From assembly GCF_001078375.1 (NCBI RefSeq), contig NZ_BBXI01000002.1, positions 161,670 to 225,669 on the forward strand: a DNA stretch of 64,000 nt, read 5' to 3'. Positions 16,916-26,250 of this stretch are shown here, piece by piece. Within the stretch, counting starts at the first letter, position 1; every line of letters begins with the position of its first letter. The notes beneath the pieces were generated by a model. It ran no database searches, was not told the DNA's origin, and saw nothing but the letters and a program-made list of their open reading frames with translations. This DNA comes from Veillonella tobetsuensis. Lineage in GTDB: Bacteria > Bacillota > Negativicutes > Veillonellales > Veillonellaceae. Both the position numbers and the translations under genes were made by a program.

Positions 16916-18499
16916 ATGGAACGAATAAAGGATCTCGTGTACACTCATGATCAGGGTGGACAGTTTAGATGGGTAACGGTGAGCACCTTAATGCTCGCGT
17001 TAGGTACAATTTTGCACTTGGTGAGTCCTAGTTTTGCAGGAATTACGCCAAACTGGATGATTGCAGCGTATTGCGTAGCGATTTTGCTGACAAAGCCAAG
17101 CATCTCCCAAACATTGGGCATTGGTTTAGTAGCGGCCTTGATTGAGGTGTTGACATCAAAATCTGGTTTCCCATATGGTAACTTGATTTCAGAACCTGCT
17201 GGTGCATTGATGGTAACGCTTATTGCTCGCACTATGGCTACTATGAAAATTAGCAAAATTGGTTCTTTCGAAATCACGCCAATCGTAACAGCTTTTTTAA
17301 GTACTGTTGTATCTGGTGGTATTTTTATTACTCTTTTGTGGCAAATTGCAGGCTTGCCTAACAATGTATATCTCTTTGTGATTTGGCCAGCCGTACTCGC
17401 CGTAGCTGCTGTTAATGCGGCCATTACACCGATTTTATACATTCCAGCTCAAAAGATGTTTGCTAAACGCGGTATGTTGCCTACCGGTAATGCAGAATCT
17501 AGTAATCATAGTCATTTGGTGATCAATCCTGAACGAGAAGCGAAGATTTCCATTGAGCATATGAACTATTACCATCCTAAGGCGACTACGCCTACATTAA
17601 AGAACATCAACCTTGATGTACATGATGGAGATTTCTTAGTTATTACTGGTCCTGCCGGTTGTGGTAAAAGTACACTTTGCATGGCCATGGTTGGGGCGGT
17701 GCCTAAATTCTACGGCGGTCGCTTGGAAGGCATGGTCTTTGTAGATGGCAAAGCTACTACTCAAATGGATATTCCAGATTTAGCAAACCATATTGGCGTC
17801 GTTCTTGCTGATTACGATACGCAACTCGTAACGATGACTGTTCGTGAAGAAGTGGCCTTTGCTATGGAAAACCGCGGTTATGACCGTGATGTTATTGAGG
17901 CTCGTTGTGCAGAGGTGTTTAAGCAAGTTGGCATTGAGGGTTTAGAAGACCGTAAGATTACGAGCTTGTCCGGTGGTCAACGTCAACGTTTGGCAATTGC
18001 CTCTGTATTAGCTACTAATCCATCTGTTCTCGTTCTTGATGAACCGACTAGCTCTCTCGACCCAGAGGGGACAGCTGAATTATACCGCCTCGTTGGTGAT
18101 TTGAACCGCAATCACGGTATTACCGTTGTGGTTATCGACCATGATTTACACGCTGTATTGCCATATGCGAATCGCATGGCCCTTATGGTAGACGGTGAAG
18201 TCGTATGCGATAGCGATGTGGCGACTACGTTGGGCTATATGTATGATCATAATATTTATGTGGATGCATTGCCATCTGTGTTTACTACGTATATGGAGCT
18301 TGAAAAAGCAGGGTACCACAGTGATGCTCCTTGGCTCAGCATCGAGTCCGCTATTGAGGGCCTTCATCAAATCGAGATGGCTAAGGCTATTGAACGTTCT
18401 CGTTATGATGAGCCGAACCATACAATTGCTTATGGTGAAAGCATAACTCAAGATACTAATAATGTAGGTGAAAGTACAGGAGGTGGCGCACATGCTTAA
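16916..18499 (+). CDS. ECF transporter S component fused to ECF ATPase
   Basis: This is a 527-residue fusion. Residues 1-185 hold 5-6 membrane segments resembling an ECF substrate-binding (S) component; HLVSPSFAGITPNWMIAAYC recalls TrpP-like tryptophan transporters, a tentative match. Residues about 205-440 are an ABC ATPase with Walker A GPAGCGKST, signature LSGGQRQRL and Walker B VLVLDEPTSSLD. The last 80 residues match nothing I know. With the next two genes (second ATPase, EcfT) it makes a dedicated vitamin or amino-acid importer. Fusing S to A is unusual, since S components are normally separate. Confidence 0.8.
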   Translation: MERIKDLVYTHDQGGQFRWVTVSTLMLALGTILHLVSPSFAGITPNWMIAAYCVAILLTKPSISQTLGIGLVAALIEVLTSKSGFPYGNLISEPAGALMVTLIARTMATMKISKIGSFEITPIVTAFLSTVVSGGIFITLLWQIAGLPNNVYLFVIWPAVLAVAAVNAAITPILYIPAQKMFAKRGMLPTGNAESSNHSHLVINPEREAKISIEHMNYYHPKATTPTLKNINLDVHDGDFLVITGPAGCGKSTLCMAMVGAVPKFYGGRLEGMVFVDGKATTQMDIPDLANHIGVVLADYDTQLVTMTVREEVAFAMENRGYDRDVIEARCAEVFKQVGIEGLEDRKITSLSGGQRQRLAIASVLATNPSVLVLDEPTSSLDPEGTAELYRLVGDLNRNHGITVVVIDHDLHAVLPYANRMALMVDGEVVCDSDVATTLGYMYDHNIYVDALPSVFTTYMELEKAGYHSDAPWLSIESAIEGLHQIEMAKAIERSRYDEPNHTIAYGESITQDTNNVGESTGGGAHA

Positions 18500-19301
18500 G
18501 GTAGAAAACTTGCGATTTGGCTATGTGCCTACCGTAGATATTTTTAGAGATGTAAACTTTACCATTCATGAAGGCGAGTTTATTGCTATTGGTGGTAAGA
18601 ATGGTTGTGGTAAAACTACTATTACACGCTTGTTAGTAGGCCTTGAAAAGGCTGCTGAAGGTCGTATCCGTTATAATGGCAAGGACATTACATCTATGCC
18701 AGCGTCTAAACGTGGTCAATTCATTGGCTATGTATTCCAACAGCCAGATCGACAAATGTTTAGACCTACTGTAGCTACAGAGGTGGCGTTTGGTCCTGAA
18801 TCCTTGGGCCGCACAAAAGCAGAGGTTGAACGCATTGTAGATGAGGCGTTAGAGCGTTGTGGTATTAGTCATTTGCGTGAAGAATATCCACCGACATTGC
18901 GCCGTGGTGAAAAGCAGCGCGTTGCTATTGCGTCTGCATTGGCGATGCAATCTAGAATTCTTATCTTAGATGAACCGACTAGTGGTCAAGATGGTAAGGA
19001 AACGAAAGAATTACTAGCATTGCTTCGTCAATTAAACAGCGAAGGCTTAACAATTCTTTTGATTACACATGATATGGAAATCATGGCAGCTGAATGTTCT
19101 CGTGCTATTATCATGGGCCATCGTACGGTCGCCTTTGATGGTACACCAGAAACTTTATTTTCAAAATCTACCGATGAATTATATGACTTAGGTCTTACAA
19201 AACCGCCGAGCGTGGAACTTTCACAAGCGGTACCGGGACTAGGCTATTGCAAATCGATGGATGAATTACGGACGCGCCTTATTGCGCAGTTAGCAGAGTA
19301 G
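18492..19301 (+). CDS. ECF transporter ATP-binding protein
   Basis: The 269-residue ABC ATPase has Walker A GGKNGCGKTT near residue 37 and Walker B ILILDEPTSGQD, followed by a His-loop ITHDME. The ABC signature is altered: TLRRGEKQRVAIA replaces the usual LSGGQKQR. The pair with the preceding fusion may therefore be asymmetric, with one canonical and one degenerate site. An AGGAGG site before the ATG at 18492 places the start inside the last codons of the upstream gene (8-base overlap), so the longer frame from 18468 is rejected. Confidence 0.85.
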   Translation: MLKVENLRFGYVPTVDIFRDVNFTIHEGEFIAIGGKNGCGKTTITRLLVGLEKAAEGRIRYNGKDITSMPASKRGQFIGYVFQQPDRQMFRPTVATEVAFGPESLGRTKAEVERIVDEALERCGISHLREEYPPTLRRGEKQRVAIASALAMQSRILILDEPTSGQDGKETKELLALLRQLNSEGLTILLITHDMEIMAAECSRAIIMGHRTVAFDGTPETLFSKSTDELYDLGLTKPPSVELSQAVPGLGYCKSMDELRTRLIAQLAE

Positions 19302-19310
19302 GAGGGAATC

Positions 19311-19979
19311 ATGGAACGATTAGTACCATTAACAAAAATTTTGATGTCCCTCGCTGTATCTGTGTGGGCTATCTTGCTACGCGACTGGATGTCATTGATG
19401 GCGTTAGTTGTAGTAGAACTAGTAGCACTCTTGCTAACAGGTTTGTTGTGGAAACAATATAAGGCCGTATTTGCATTGACTGTGTTCGCCGTATTCTTAG
19501 GCGTAGTTCAATATTTAGGCAGTGGCGATATCGTATCTGCAGCAGTAGCAGGCCTTCGTATGTTAGCGATGACCCTCGTATTTATCGCTTTGTTGGCCAC
19601 TACAAAATTACAAGATTTAACGGCAGCCCTCGTAACGCAATGCAAAATTCCTTATGAATATGCATTTATGTTTACCGCAGCACTTCGCTTTGTACCGGAT
19701 TTCATTGGTGAAAGCAAGGCTGTTCAAGAGGCACAATCTTGTCGTGGGCTTTCCCTTGAAGGTAATATCTTTAAACGGATGAAGTCTTATGCCTCTGTTA
19801 TCCAGCCGTTGCTTTTAAAATCCTTAGGCCGCTCTGAAACGATGGCATTGTCCTTGGAACTTAGAGGCTTTGGCAGCAAAAACCATAGCTTTGCTGCATC
19901 TGTAGGTCTTAAATTATTGGACTACTTGGTTATAGTAGCATTAGTGATAGTTACGCTTATTTTGTTTGGCGTATTATAG
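19311..19979 (+). CDS. ECF transporter membrane component EcfT
   Basis: The 222-residue protein has about five membrane segments and the EcfT coupling motif ESKAVQEAQSCRGLS followed by ETMALSLELRGFG. These correspond to the two Ala-Arg-Gly coupling helices that touch the ATPases. It starts 9 bases after the ATPase gene with AGGAGGG. It completes a self-contained S-A / A' / T transporter operon of three genes. Confidence 0.85.
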   Translation: MERLVPLTKILMSLAVSVWAILLRDWMSLMALVVVELVALLLTGLLWKQYKAVFALTVFAVFLGVVQYLGSGDIVSAAVAGLRMLAMTLVFIALLATTKLQDLTAALVTQCKIPYEYAFMFTAALRFVPDFIGESKAVQEAQSCRGLSLEGNIFKRMKSYASVIQPLLLKSLGRSETMALSLELRGFGSKNHSFAASVGLKLLDYLVIVALVIVTLILFGVL

Positions 19980-20081
19980 AGAGATATAATTGACTATCTT
20001 TTATTGCTAGTTAGTGTTATATATTTATGATATACTACGGATAGGTAGTAAAGCGTACGAAATTACCTACAATATAACAAA

Positions 20082-20111
20082 AAAAAGGACGAGTTGCAGC
20101 TCGTCCTTTTT
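20082..20111. terminator. bidirectional terminator
   Basis: A perfect 12-bp stem (20082-20093 with 20100-20111) has A-rich and T-rich flanks, about 100 bases after ecfT. Confidence 0.85.
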
Positions 20112-20200
20112 CTTGCTTATTTTTTGTCTTATTCTGTAACCAATAGTTGTCGGTAGTTACAACTGAGGTTGCTTTCATAAACTGTTTTAGAGGAATACGT

Positions 20201-20701
20201 ATGAGTGAATTAGTCATTCAATCAATCACAAAAAATGATATATCTGCTTGTTTAGCCATATATAATTACGAGGTCATACATGGTGTAGCCACCTTAGACC
20301 TCGAACTACGCACATTAGAAGAGTGGCATGAATGGTATAATGCTCACAGCGATGAGCATCATCCTATCATTGTAGGCACCATTGATGATGTAGTGGTAGG
20401 CTATGCATCGCTTTCACCATATCGATTAAAAGATGCTTTTAAAAGTACTGTAGAATTATCCATATATATTCACCAAGATTACTGTGGTCAAGGTGTGGCA
20501 ACACAGTTGATGGAACATATTTTAGAGATGGCCAAAGCAGATACGATGATTCATAATGTAGTATCTGTTATTACTGCAGGCAATGAGGGGAGCACGAAAT
20601 TACACAATCGATTTGGCTTTACCTATTGTGGGCTTACCCCTGAAGTGGGTTTTAAACATGGTAAATATCAGGATACCGAAACTTACGCATTATTGGTATA
20701 A
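20201..20701 (+). CDS. GNAT-family N-acetyltransferase (phosphinothricin-type)
   Basis: The 166-residue enzyme has ACLAIYNYEV near the start and ELSIYIHQDYCGQGVATQLMEHIL, the acetyl-CoA-binding R/Q-x-x-G-x-A/G motif. A C-terminal NRFGFTYCGLTPEVGFKHGKYQDT closes the fold, as in phosphinothricin and methionine sulfone acetyltransferases. It probably acetylates the amino group of small amino-acid-like compounds. The frame is open from 20147, but AGAGGAA lies 6-9 bases before the ATG at 20201. It stands alone between terminators. Confidence 0.85.
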   Translation: MSELVIQSITKNDISACLAIYNYEVIHGVATLDLELRTLEEWHEWYNAHSDEHHPIIVGTIDDVVVGYASLSPYRLKDAFKSTVELSIYIHQDYCGQGVATQLMEHILEMAKADTMIHNVVSVITAGNEGSTKLHNRFGFTYCGLTPEVGFKHGKYQDTETYALLV

Positions 20702-20776
20702 TAATAGATATTAAATCATTCATATGTCCGTGGGGTTGCGGATTATATGTTCCACATAGATAGGGGTTAGGTAGTT

Positions 20777-21643
20777 ATGATAAATATGAAAGCAGAACGG
20801 CAGTTCATAGGCAATAGTACGTATCGTAGCCGATTGGTAGATGGTCATTTTCATACTGAATTATGTCCACATGGTAGCGGTGATAGAACGGCATTGATGA
20901 TTGAAAAAGCCATTGAATTGCGCATCGAAAAGGTGTGTTTAACAGAGCATGCTCCGTTACCAAAGGCCTTTGAGGCTGAGTATGGCGGTGATAAGATTGC
21001 CTATGATACGGCGTCTCTTAAACTCAATCAGGTGGATTCTTATCTTGAATTGGGGCGAGAATTACAACGTGCCTATGGCACACATATCGATATTTCATTA
21101 GGTTTTGAGGTAGATTATATTCCTGGCTTTGAAAGTGATATCCAAGACTTTCTTGATCGCTATGGTCCATTAACAGATGATAATATACTGTCTGTTCACT
21201 TTATGGATGGTGTAGGTGGAAAATACTACTGTGTTGATTATAATACAGATGAATTTGCAAAGGGCTTTGCCCCTTGGATGTTTAACCAAAGTGAACTGTA
21301 CTATAAATACTTTAGTATCATTCGCCAAGCGGTACGTGCTGATTTAGGTACCTATACGCCTAAGCGGATTGGTCATTTTGATCTGATCAAGAAATACCAA
21401 CATCACTTTGGCTTTGCCCATCATTTGGATAAGCGAAATGCACAACTCGTGAGCGATATATTACATATTATGCGCGTTCAAGGTCGTGAGTTAGACTATA
21501 ATATGAGCGGGTTCTTTAAACCGGACTGCGGTGAAATGTATCCAAGTCGCTTTATCCAAGGCATGGCCGCTATTATTGGGGTTCCCTTTGTATTGGGCTC
21601 CGATGCACATAGTGTGGCGGATGTAGCAAAGGTTTGGGATTAG
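20777..21643 (+). CDS. hisJ: PHP-family histidinol-phosphatase (HisJ/HisK-like)
   Basis: The 288-residue PHP-domain phosphatase has DGHFHTELCPHG at the N-terminus (first metal-binding His pair), then LTEHAPLP and VLGSDAHS near the end. It would remove phosphate from L-histidinol phosphate, the step missing from the his operon that follows, because the hisB there has only the dehydratase domain. It is separated from that operon by a terminator (21648-21683) and has its own promoter region. A generic PHP phosphoesterase is the alternative. Confidence 0.82.
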   Translation: MINMKAERQFIGNSTYRSRLVDGHFHTELCPHGSGDRTALMIEKAIELRIEKVCLTEHAPLPKAFEAEYGGDKIAYDTASLKLNQVDSYLELGRELQRAYGTHIDISLGFEVDYIPGFESDIQDFLDRYGPLTDDNILSVHFMDGVGGKYYCVDYNTDEFAKGFAPWMFNQSELYYKYFSIIRQAVRADLGTYTPKRIGHFDLIKKYQHHFGFAHHLDKRNAQLVSDILHIMRVQGRELDYNMSGFFKPDCGEMYPSRFIQGMAAIIGVPFVLGSDAHSVADVAKVWD

Positions 21644-21647
21644 ATAT

Positions 21648-21683
21648 AATACTCCTCTATTGACAATTCTATAGAGGAGTATT
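21648..21683 (+). terminator. terminator after the PHP phosphatase gene
   Basis: A perfect 13-bp stem (21648-21660 with 21671-21683) is followed by an AT-rich, T-containing tail. Confidence 0.7.
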
Positions 21684-21784
21684 ATTATAGTTTTATGCTT
21701 TAGCGTGATAAAGTGATAAAACCCAAAAGAGTCTATATATTTAAAATAGTAATATTAGGATAGTTAATAGAAAGGATGATCCTT

Positions 21785-23389
21785 ATGGTACAAAAACAGT
21801 TGCCTACAGGTTTTCGGGATGATATAGGGACTGTAGCGGAGCGCAAGGATGATGTGAGTCAATATTTGCTCGGTCTTTGTCGCAATCGTCAATACACAAA
21901 AATCTCTACACCTCTTGTAGAATATAAAGATGTGTTCAATGGTTATACATTAGGCAGTGGTCAACATATGTACGAATTCTTTGGTAGTTCTGATGCATCT
22001 GTGGTCATCCGTCCCGATTTGACTATGCCTATCGGTCGCTTCCTAGCTACAACGAATATTGAATTGCCTCGTAAGTTCTACTATCTTGGTGATGTGTTGA
22101 TGAAAAATAAACAGCACCGCGGTGATATCAACCAAGTTACACAAGGTGGTATCGAAATGGTAGGGTACGAAGGTATTGAGGCCGAACTCGAATGTTTTAA
22201 TATCATCAAAGAGGTAAACGAGTCCCAGCTAAATAATACATTGTTGTTAGAGATTGGTGATGCTCGTTTTTCTCGCGCCATTACAGATGCACTAGGATTG
22301 ACTGATGGTGAAAGAACAGATTTGCTAGATGCATTATTCACAAAATATTTGCCACGATATAATGAATTGATCAGCGAATTTAAAAATAATGCGCTCTATC
22401 CATTCCTTACGATTTGGCCGCGTTTATTCGGTACTGTAAATGACATCAAAAATGAGCTCACTCAAGTCATCTTGCCGGCTGGGGCACAACGTATTTTAGA
22501 TAGTCTTATGGATTTAGCCGGTCAAATCGAGGCTACAGGACAACAGGTTCGCATTGATGTTTCTACAGAGCCGCTTCAATCCTACTATACAGGCCTTACC
22601 TTCAGAGGTTATGTAGATGGCGTATCTCAATATATCGTCAGCGGTGGTCGCTATGATGGTTTACTATCTGGCTTTGATGGAACGCCAATGCCGTCTGTGG
22701 GGATGGCTTTCAACATTGATGTCCTTACAGAGGTTCTTGTACAAGGTGAAAGCAATACAAAGGACAATGGCAAATTGCGTATTGCCTTGACGAAGGGCCG
22801 TGTGGAAAAGGATTTCATTCCTCTCTTGGAATCGTGTGGTGTAGATTGTGAGCCGCTACGCAACAAAGCTCGTAAGTTGATTATTCCATTAGGTGATAGC
22901 ATCGAGGTTATTCTTGCGAAAGGTCCTGATGTAACGACCTATTTGAATAATGGTGTTGTTGATTTAGGCATCGTCGGTAGTGATGTACTAGATGAACAAG
23001 ATAATACATCTTATGAAATGTTGGATTTGAAAACGGGGCAATGTCAATTTATATTGGCCTCCTTAGAGGGCTATGACCCTAAGGAAGGTAGACGTCATCG
23101 GATTGGTACTAAATATCCAACCGTTACAAAGCAATATTTTGGTTCTCAAGACGTAGAAATCATCAAAATTGAAGGCTCCGTTGAATTGGCGCCCCTCGTA
23201 GGCCTTGCTGATGCCATCGTAGATATTACAGAAACAGGCACAACCCTTCGAGAAAATAATCTTAAAATTTATGATTGGCTCCAACCAATCTCTACGCGGT
23301 TAGTGGCGAATCCATTGGCATTAAAACAAAAGAGAAATACGATTTTTGCTTTAATTGACCAATTACAAGCGGCTATCGATAAGAAATAA
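21785..23389 (+). CDS. hisZG: HisZ-HisG fusion: ATP phosphoribosyltransferase with regulatory domain
   Basis: A single frame of 534 residues joins two his proteins. Residues about 1-320 are HisZ, a catalytically dead histidyl-tRNA synthetase paralog (LPTGFRDD, VIRPDLTMPIGR, VSGGRYDGLL). Residues about 328-534 are short-form HisG (LRIALTKGRVEKDFIPLL, DLGIVGSDVL, DAIVDITETGTTLREN). Together they catalyse the first step, ATP plus PRPP to phosphoribosyl-ATP. In organisms with short HisG the two are normally separate genes. No frameshift or stop is seen at the joint. AAAGGA is too close to the ATG at 21776, so 21785 is preferred. Confidence 0.9.
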   Translation: MVQKQLPTGFRDDIGTVAERKDDVSQYLLGLCRNRQYTKISTPLVEYKDVFNGYTLGSGQHMYEFFGSSDASVVIRPDLTMPIGRFLATTNIELPRKFYYLGDVLMKNKQHRGDINQVTQGGIEMVGYEGIEAELECFNIIKEVNESQLNNTLLLEIGDARFSRAITDALGLTDGERTDLLDALFTKYLPRYNELISEFKNNALYPFLTIWPRLFGTVNDIKNELTQVILPAGAQRILDSLMDLAGQIEATGQQVRIDVSTEPLQSYYTGLTFRGYVDGVSQYIVSGGRYDGLLSGFDGTPMPSVGMAFNIDVLTEVLVQGESNTKDNGKLRIALTKGRVEKDFIPLLESCGVDCEPLRNKARKLIIPLGDSIEVILAKGPDVTTYLNNGVVDLGIVGSDVLDEQDNTSYEMLDLKTGQCQFILASLEGYDPKEGRRHRIGTKYPTVTKQYFGSQDVEIIKIEGSVELAPLVGLADAIVDITETGTTLRENNLKIYDWLQPISTRLVANPLALKQKRNTIFALIDQLQAAIDKK

Positions 23390-23449
23390 ATGTACTGTAT
23401 CGATAAGAAATATATATACTATATCGAGAAAGAAATAGAAATATACTCT
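23375..23449. repeat. three imperfect tandem repeats of about 25 bp across the hisZG stop
   Basis: The units at 23375-23398, 23399-23422 and 23423-23449 share ATCGATAAGAAATA and end in TACTNT. The first unit contains the last codons and stop of hisZG. A fourth fragment (ATCG) follows. Confidence 0.7.
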
Positions 23450-23517
23450 ATCGTGATATGATGAGAAACGTTTACAATATAAGTATAGACATACATAGTT
23501 TGAAATGAGGACATACG

Positions 23518-24795
23518 ATGAAAATTTACAAAGAATCTCTTGATGCAATGCTTGGCATTGTCCGTCAATATACACAACAAACAACAGATATGGAAATCGA
23601 GCGCCGTGTATACGATATCATTGAAAATGTACGCACCAATGGAGATGCTGCGCTACGTGAGTATTCTGAACAATTTGATGGTGTAAAGCTAGATAATTTC
23701 AAGGTGGATCAATCCATTATTGATGAGGCATGGGATAATTTGCCAGAAGATTTAAAACACGCTTTATTGGTAGCAAAGAAAAATATTACTGAATTCCACA
23801 GCCGTGAAATAGAACAAGGCTTTGTAGATATGGATACACCGGGCATTACACGTGGTCAAAAGGTAACGCCATTGGCACGTGTGGGCCTCTATGTTCCGGG
23901 CGGTACAGCAGCATATCCATCTACGATTATGATGACTGCGTTGCCGGCAAAAATCGCAGGGGTTAAGGAAATCGTTATGGTAACACCTCCTCAAAAGGAT
24001 GGCATTAACCCTGCTGTATTAGGCGCTGCAAAACTTGCTGGTGTTGATGCGGTATACCAAGTGGGTGGTGCTCAAGGTGTAGCAGCTCTTGCATATGGTA
24101 CGAAACAAATTCCTAAGGTAGATAAAATCGTAGGCCCTGGCAATATTTATGTAGCTACTGCAAAACGCCAAGTATTTGGTCAAGTAGATATCGACATGAT
24201 TGCAGGTCCTAGTGAAATCGGCATCATCGCGGATGATAGTGCCAACCCTGTTCACTTAGCCGCGGATTTATTGTCCCAAGCAGAACATGATCCACGAGCT
24301 CGTGCCATTATGGTTACAAATAGTGAAAAACTAGCACAACTCGTATCTGATGAGGTGGAACGTCAACTTTCACAATTACCTCGTGAAAGCATTGCTCGTC
24401 CAGCTATCGAAAACAATAGCTATATTGCTGTTATGGATAGCGTAGAAGCTATGTTTGCCGTGATGAACGAAGTGGCGCCAGAACATTTGGAAATTCAATT
24501 ACCGGACCCTATGGAATATATGAGTATGGTAGAAAATGCCGGTTCCGTATTCCTTGGCAGATATGCCTCTGAACCATTGGGCGACTATGTAGGCGGTACA
24601 AATCACGTATTACCTACGAGTGGTACTGCAAAATTCTCGTCCCCACTTGGTGTGTACGATTTCGTAAAACGCATTTCTTTTACCCAATTCAGTCGTGAAC
24701 GTTTGCAAGAGGTGGCGAAGGATATTACTACCTTGGCACGTACAGAAGGCCTTGAAGCACATGCTCGTGCTATCGAGGTGCGTTTCGAAGATTAG
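23518..24795 (+). CDS. hisD: histidinol dehydrogenase HisD
   Basis: The 425-residue enzyme has PGGTAAYPSTIMM near residue 127, GPGNIYVATAKRQVFG near 202 and DMIAGPSEIGIIADD near 223, matching the HisD signature with its zinc- and NAD-binding residues. It carries out the last two oxidations from histidinol to histidine. Its length is typical (about 430). An AT-rich gap of 128 bases after hisZG carries the tandem repeats; GAGG precedes the ATG. Confidence 0.95.
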   Translation: MKIYKESLDAMLGIVRQYTQQTTDMEIERRVYDIIENVRTNGDAALREYSEQFDGVKLDNFKVDQSIIDEAWDNLPEDLKHALLVAKKNITEFHSREIEQGFVDMDTPGITRGQKVTPLARVGLYVPGGTAAYPSTIMMTALPAKIAGVKEIVMVTPPQKDGINPAVLGAAKLAGVDAVYQVGGAQGVAALAYGTKQIPKVDKIVGPGNIYVATAKRQVFGQVDIDMIAGPSEIGIIADDSANPVHLAADLLSQAEHDPRARAIMVTNSEKLAQLVSDEVERQLSQLPRESIARPAIENNSYIAVMDSVEAMFAVMNEVAPEHLEIQLPDPMEYMSMVENAGSVFLGRYASEPLGDYVGGTNHVLPTSGTAKFSSPLGVYDFVKRISFTQFSRERLQEVAKDITTLARTEGLEAHARAIEVRFED

Positions 24796-24849
24796 TTGTG
24801 TGGATGGAGTAAACCTTTATAGGTGCTCTTAGGTAATAAAGAGGATAGT

Positions 24850-25449
24850 ATGATGAGAACAAATCGGTCTGCTACGGTAACTCGTAAGACGGGCGAAACA
24901 GATATTACAATTACACTTACTTTAGATGGCAATCAAGAGATTCAGGTTGATACAGGCATCGGTTTCCTTGACCATATGCTCCATTTGTTGGCAAAGCATG
25001 GCCGTTTTGGTCTTGCTGTAAAAGCCGTAGGCGATACGTACGTGGATGCGCATCATACGGTAGAGGATATTGCATTGACCTTAGGGCAAGCATTGACACA
25101 GGCTCTAGGTGATAAGGCGGGTATCGAGCGTTATGGCGACGCATGGGTGCCTATGGATGAAGCGTTGACACAGGTTGTTATCGACCTTAGTGGCCGTCCA
25201 TACCTCGTGTTTAATGGCGAGTTTACGACTCCTGTATTGGGTGGTAATTTTGAAACAGAATTGGTAGAGGATTTCTTCCAAGCCTTGGCTGTGAGTGGTG
25301 CCATGAACTTACATGTGCGCAACGAATATGGTCGCAATACGCATCATATTATTGAAAGCATGTTTAAGGCTACGGGCCGTGCGTTACGTAAGGCGGTTAC
25401 CATTAATCCAGATATTCAAGGTGTTAACTCTACAAAGGGCATGATTTAA
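24850..25449 (+). CDS. hisB: imidazoleglycerol-phosphate dehydratase HisB (single domain)
   Basis: The 199-residue enzyme contains both metal-binding motifs, [14 protein letters not shown] and [14 protein letters not shown], and [13 protein letters not shown]. It dehydrates imidazole glycerol phosphate to the acetol phosphate. It lacks the phosphatase domain of the enteric bifunctional HisB, consistent with a separate PHP phosphatase at 20.8 kb. Two adjacent ATGs (24850, 24853) follow an AGAGGA site and either may be used. Confidence 0.95.
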   Translation: MMRTNRSATVTRKTGETDITITLTLDGNQEIQVDTGIGFLDHMLHLLAKHGRFGLAVKAVGDTYVDAHHTVEDIALTLGQALTQALGDKAGIERYGDAWVPMDEALTQVVIDLSGRPYLVFNGEFTTPVLGGNFETELVEDFFQALAVSGAMNLHVRNEYGRNTHHIIESMFKATGRALRKAVTINPDIQGVNSTKGMI

Positions 25450-25518
25450 TAGGAGCCTTGTAGATTGTGAAAACAAAGCCTTATGATTGTTGCAAGGTTC
25501 GTAAATAAAGGAGATTCT

Positions 25519-26250
25519 ATGATTTTTCCAGCTATAGATTTACAAGATGGTCGCAGCGTTCGCCTTTACAAAGGTGACTTTGCGAAGGAAACCATCATCA
25601 ATCCAGATCCAGTAGACCAAGCATCACAATACGAATCTGCTGGTGTTGGCGCTTTGCATCTCGTCGACTTAGATGGGGCAAAGGCGGGAAAACCAGTCAA
25701 TGTAGATATCGTCAAAAATGTACGTGCTGCATTTACAGGAATTCTAGAAATAGGTGGCGGTATTCGCGATAAAGCGGCCGTAGACTTATATTTAGAAATG
25801 GGCGTAAACCGTGTAATCCTCGGTTCCGTAGCCCTTAAAAATCCAGAGCTGACAAAAGAGGTTATTGCTGAATATGGTGCAGAGCGCATCGTTATCGGCG
25901 TAGATGGTAAGAATGGTAAGGTTGCCGCTGAAGGTTGGCTCGACCAATCTGATGTGCCTATGACCGCGCTTATCGGTGCAATGGTGGCCGCAGGAGCGAA
26001 GTATTTTATCGTTACCGATGTGGATCGAGATGGTACCATGCAAGGGGCTAATGAAGCATTGCTTGGTTCTTTGCAAGACCAATTTCCAACCGCTCGCATC
26101 GTTGCCTCAGGCGGTGTCCGCCATTTAGAAGATATTAAGAACCTTGAAAAATGCGGTGTTGTAGACAGCATCGTAGGCAAAGCATTATACGAAGGTACTA
26201 TTACATTGGAGGAAATTGCTGCATTTAATAAGGAGAATCCATCATGTTAG
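25519..26250 (+). CDS. hisA: phosphoribosylformimino-5-aminoimidazole carboxamide ribotide isomerase HisA
   Basis: The 243-residue (beta/alpha)8 barrel begins [16 protein letters not shown] with the catalytic Asp8. It has EIGGGIRD and the second phosphate site [12 protein letters not shown]. It performs the Amadori isomerisation before HisFH. AAAGGAG before the ATG at 25519 fixes the start. It overlaps hisF by 7 bases. Confidence 0.95.
   Translation: MIFPAIDLQDGRSVRLYKGDFAKETIINPDPVDQASQYESAGVGALHLVDLDGAKAGKPVNVDIVKNVRAAFTGILEIGGGIRDKAAVDLYLEMGVNRVILGSVALKNPELTKEVIAEYGAERIVIGVDGKNGKVAAEGWLDQSDVPMTALIGAMVAAGAKYFIVTDVDRDGTMQGANEALLGSLQDQFPTARIVASGGVRHLEDIKNLEKCGVVDSIVGKALYEGTITLEEIAAFNKENPSC

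Noticed and set aside
21684..21784. T-box or leader peptide before the his operon
   Set aside because: The short AT-rich leader has no T-box sequence, no run of His codons and no terminator after the one ending the phosphatase gene.
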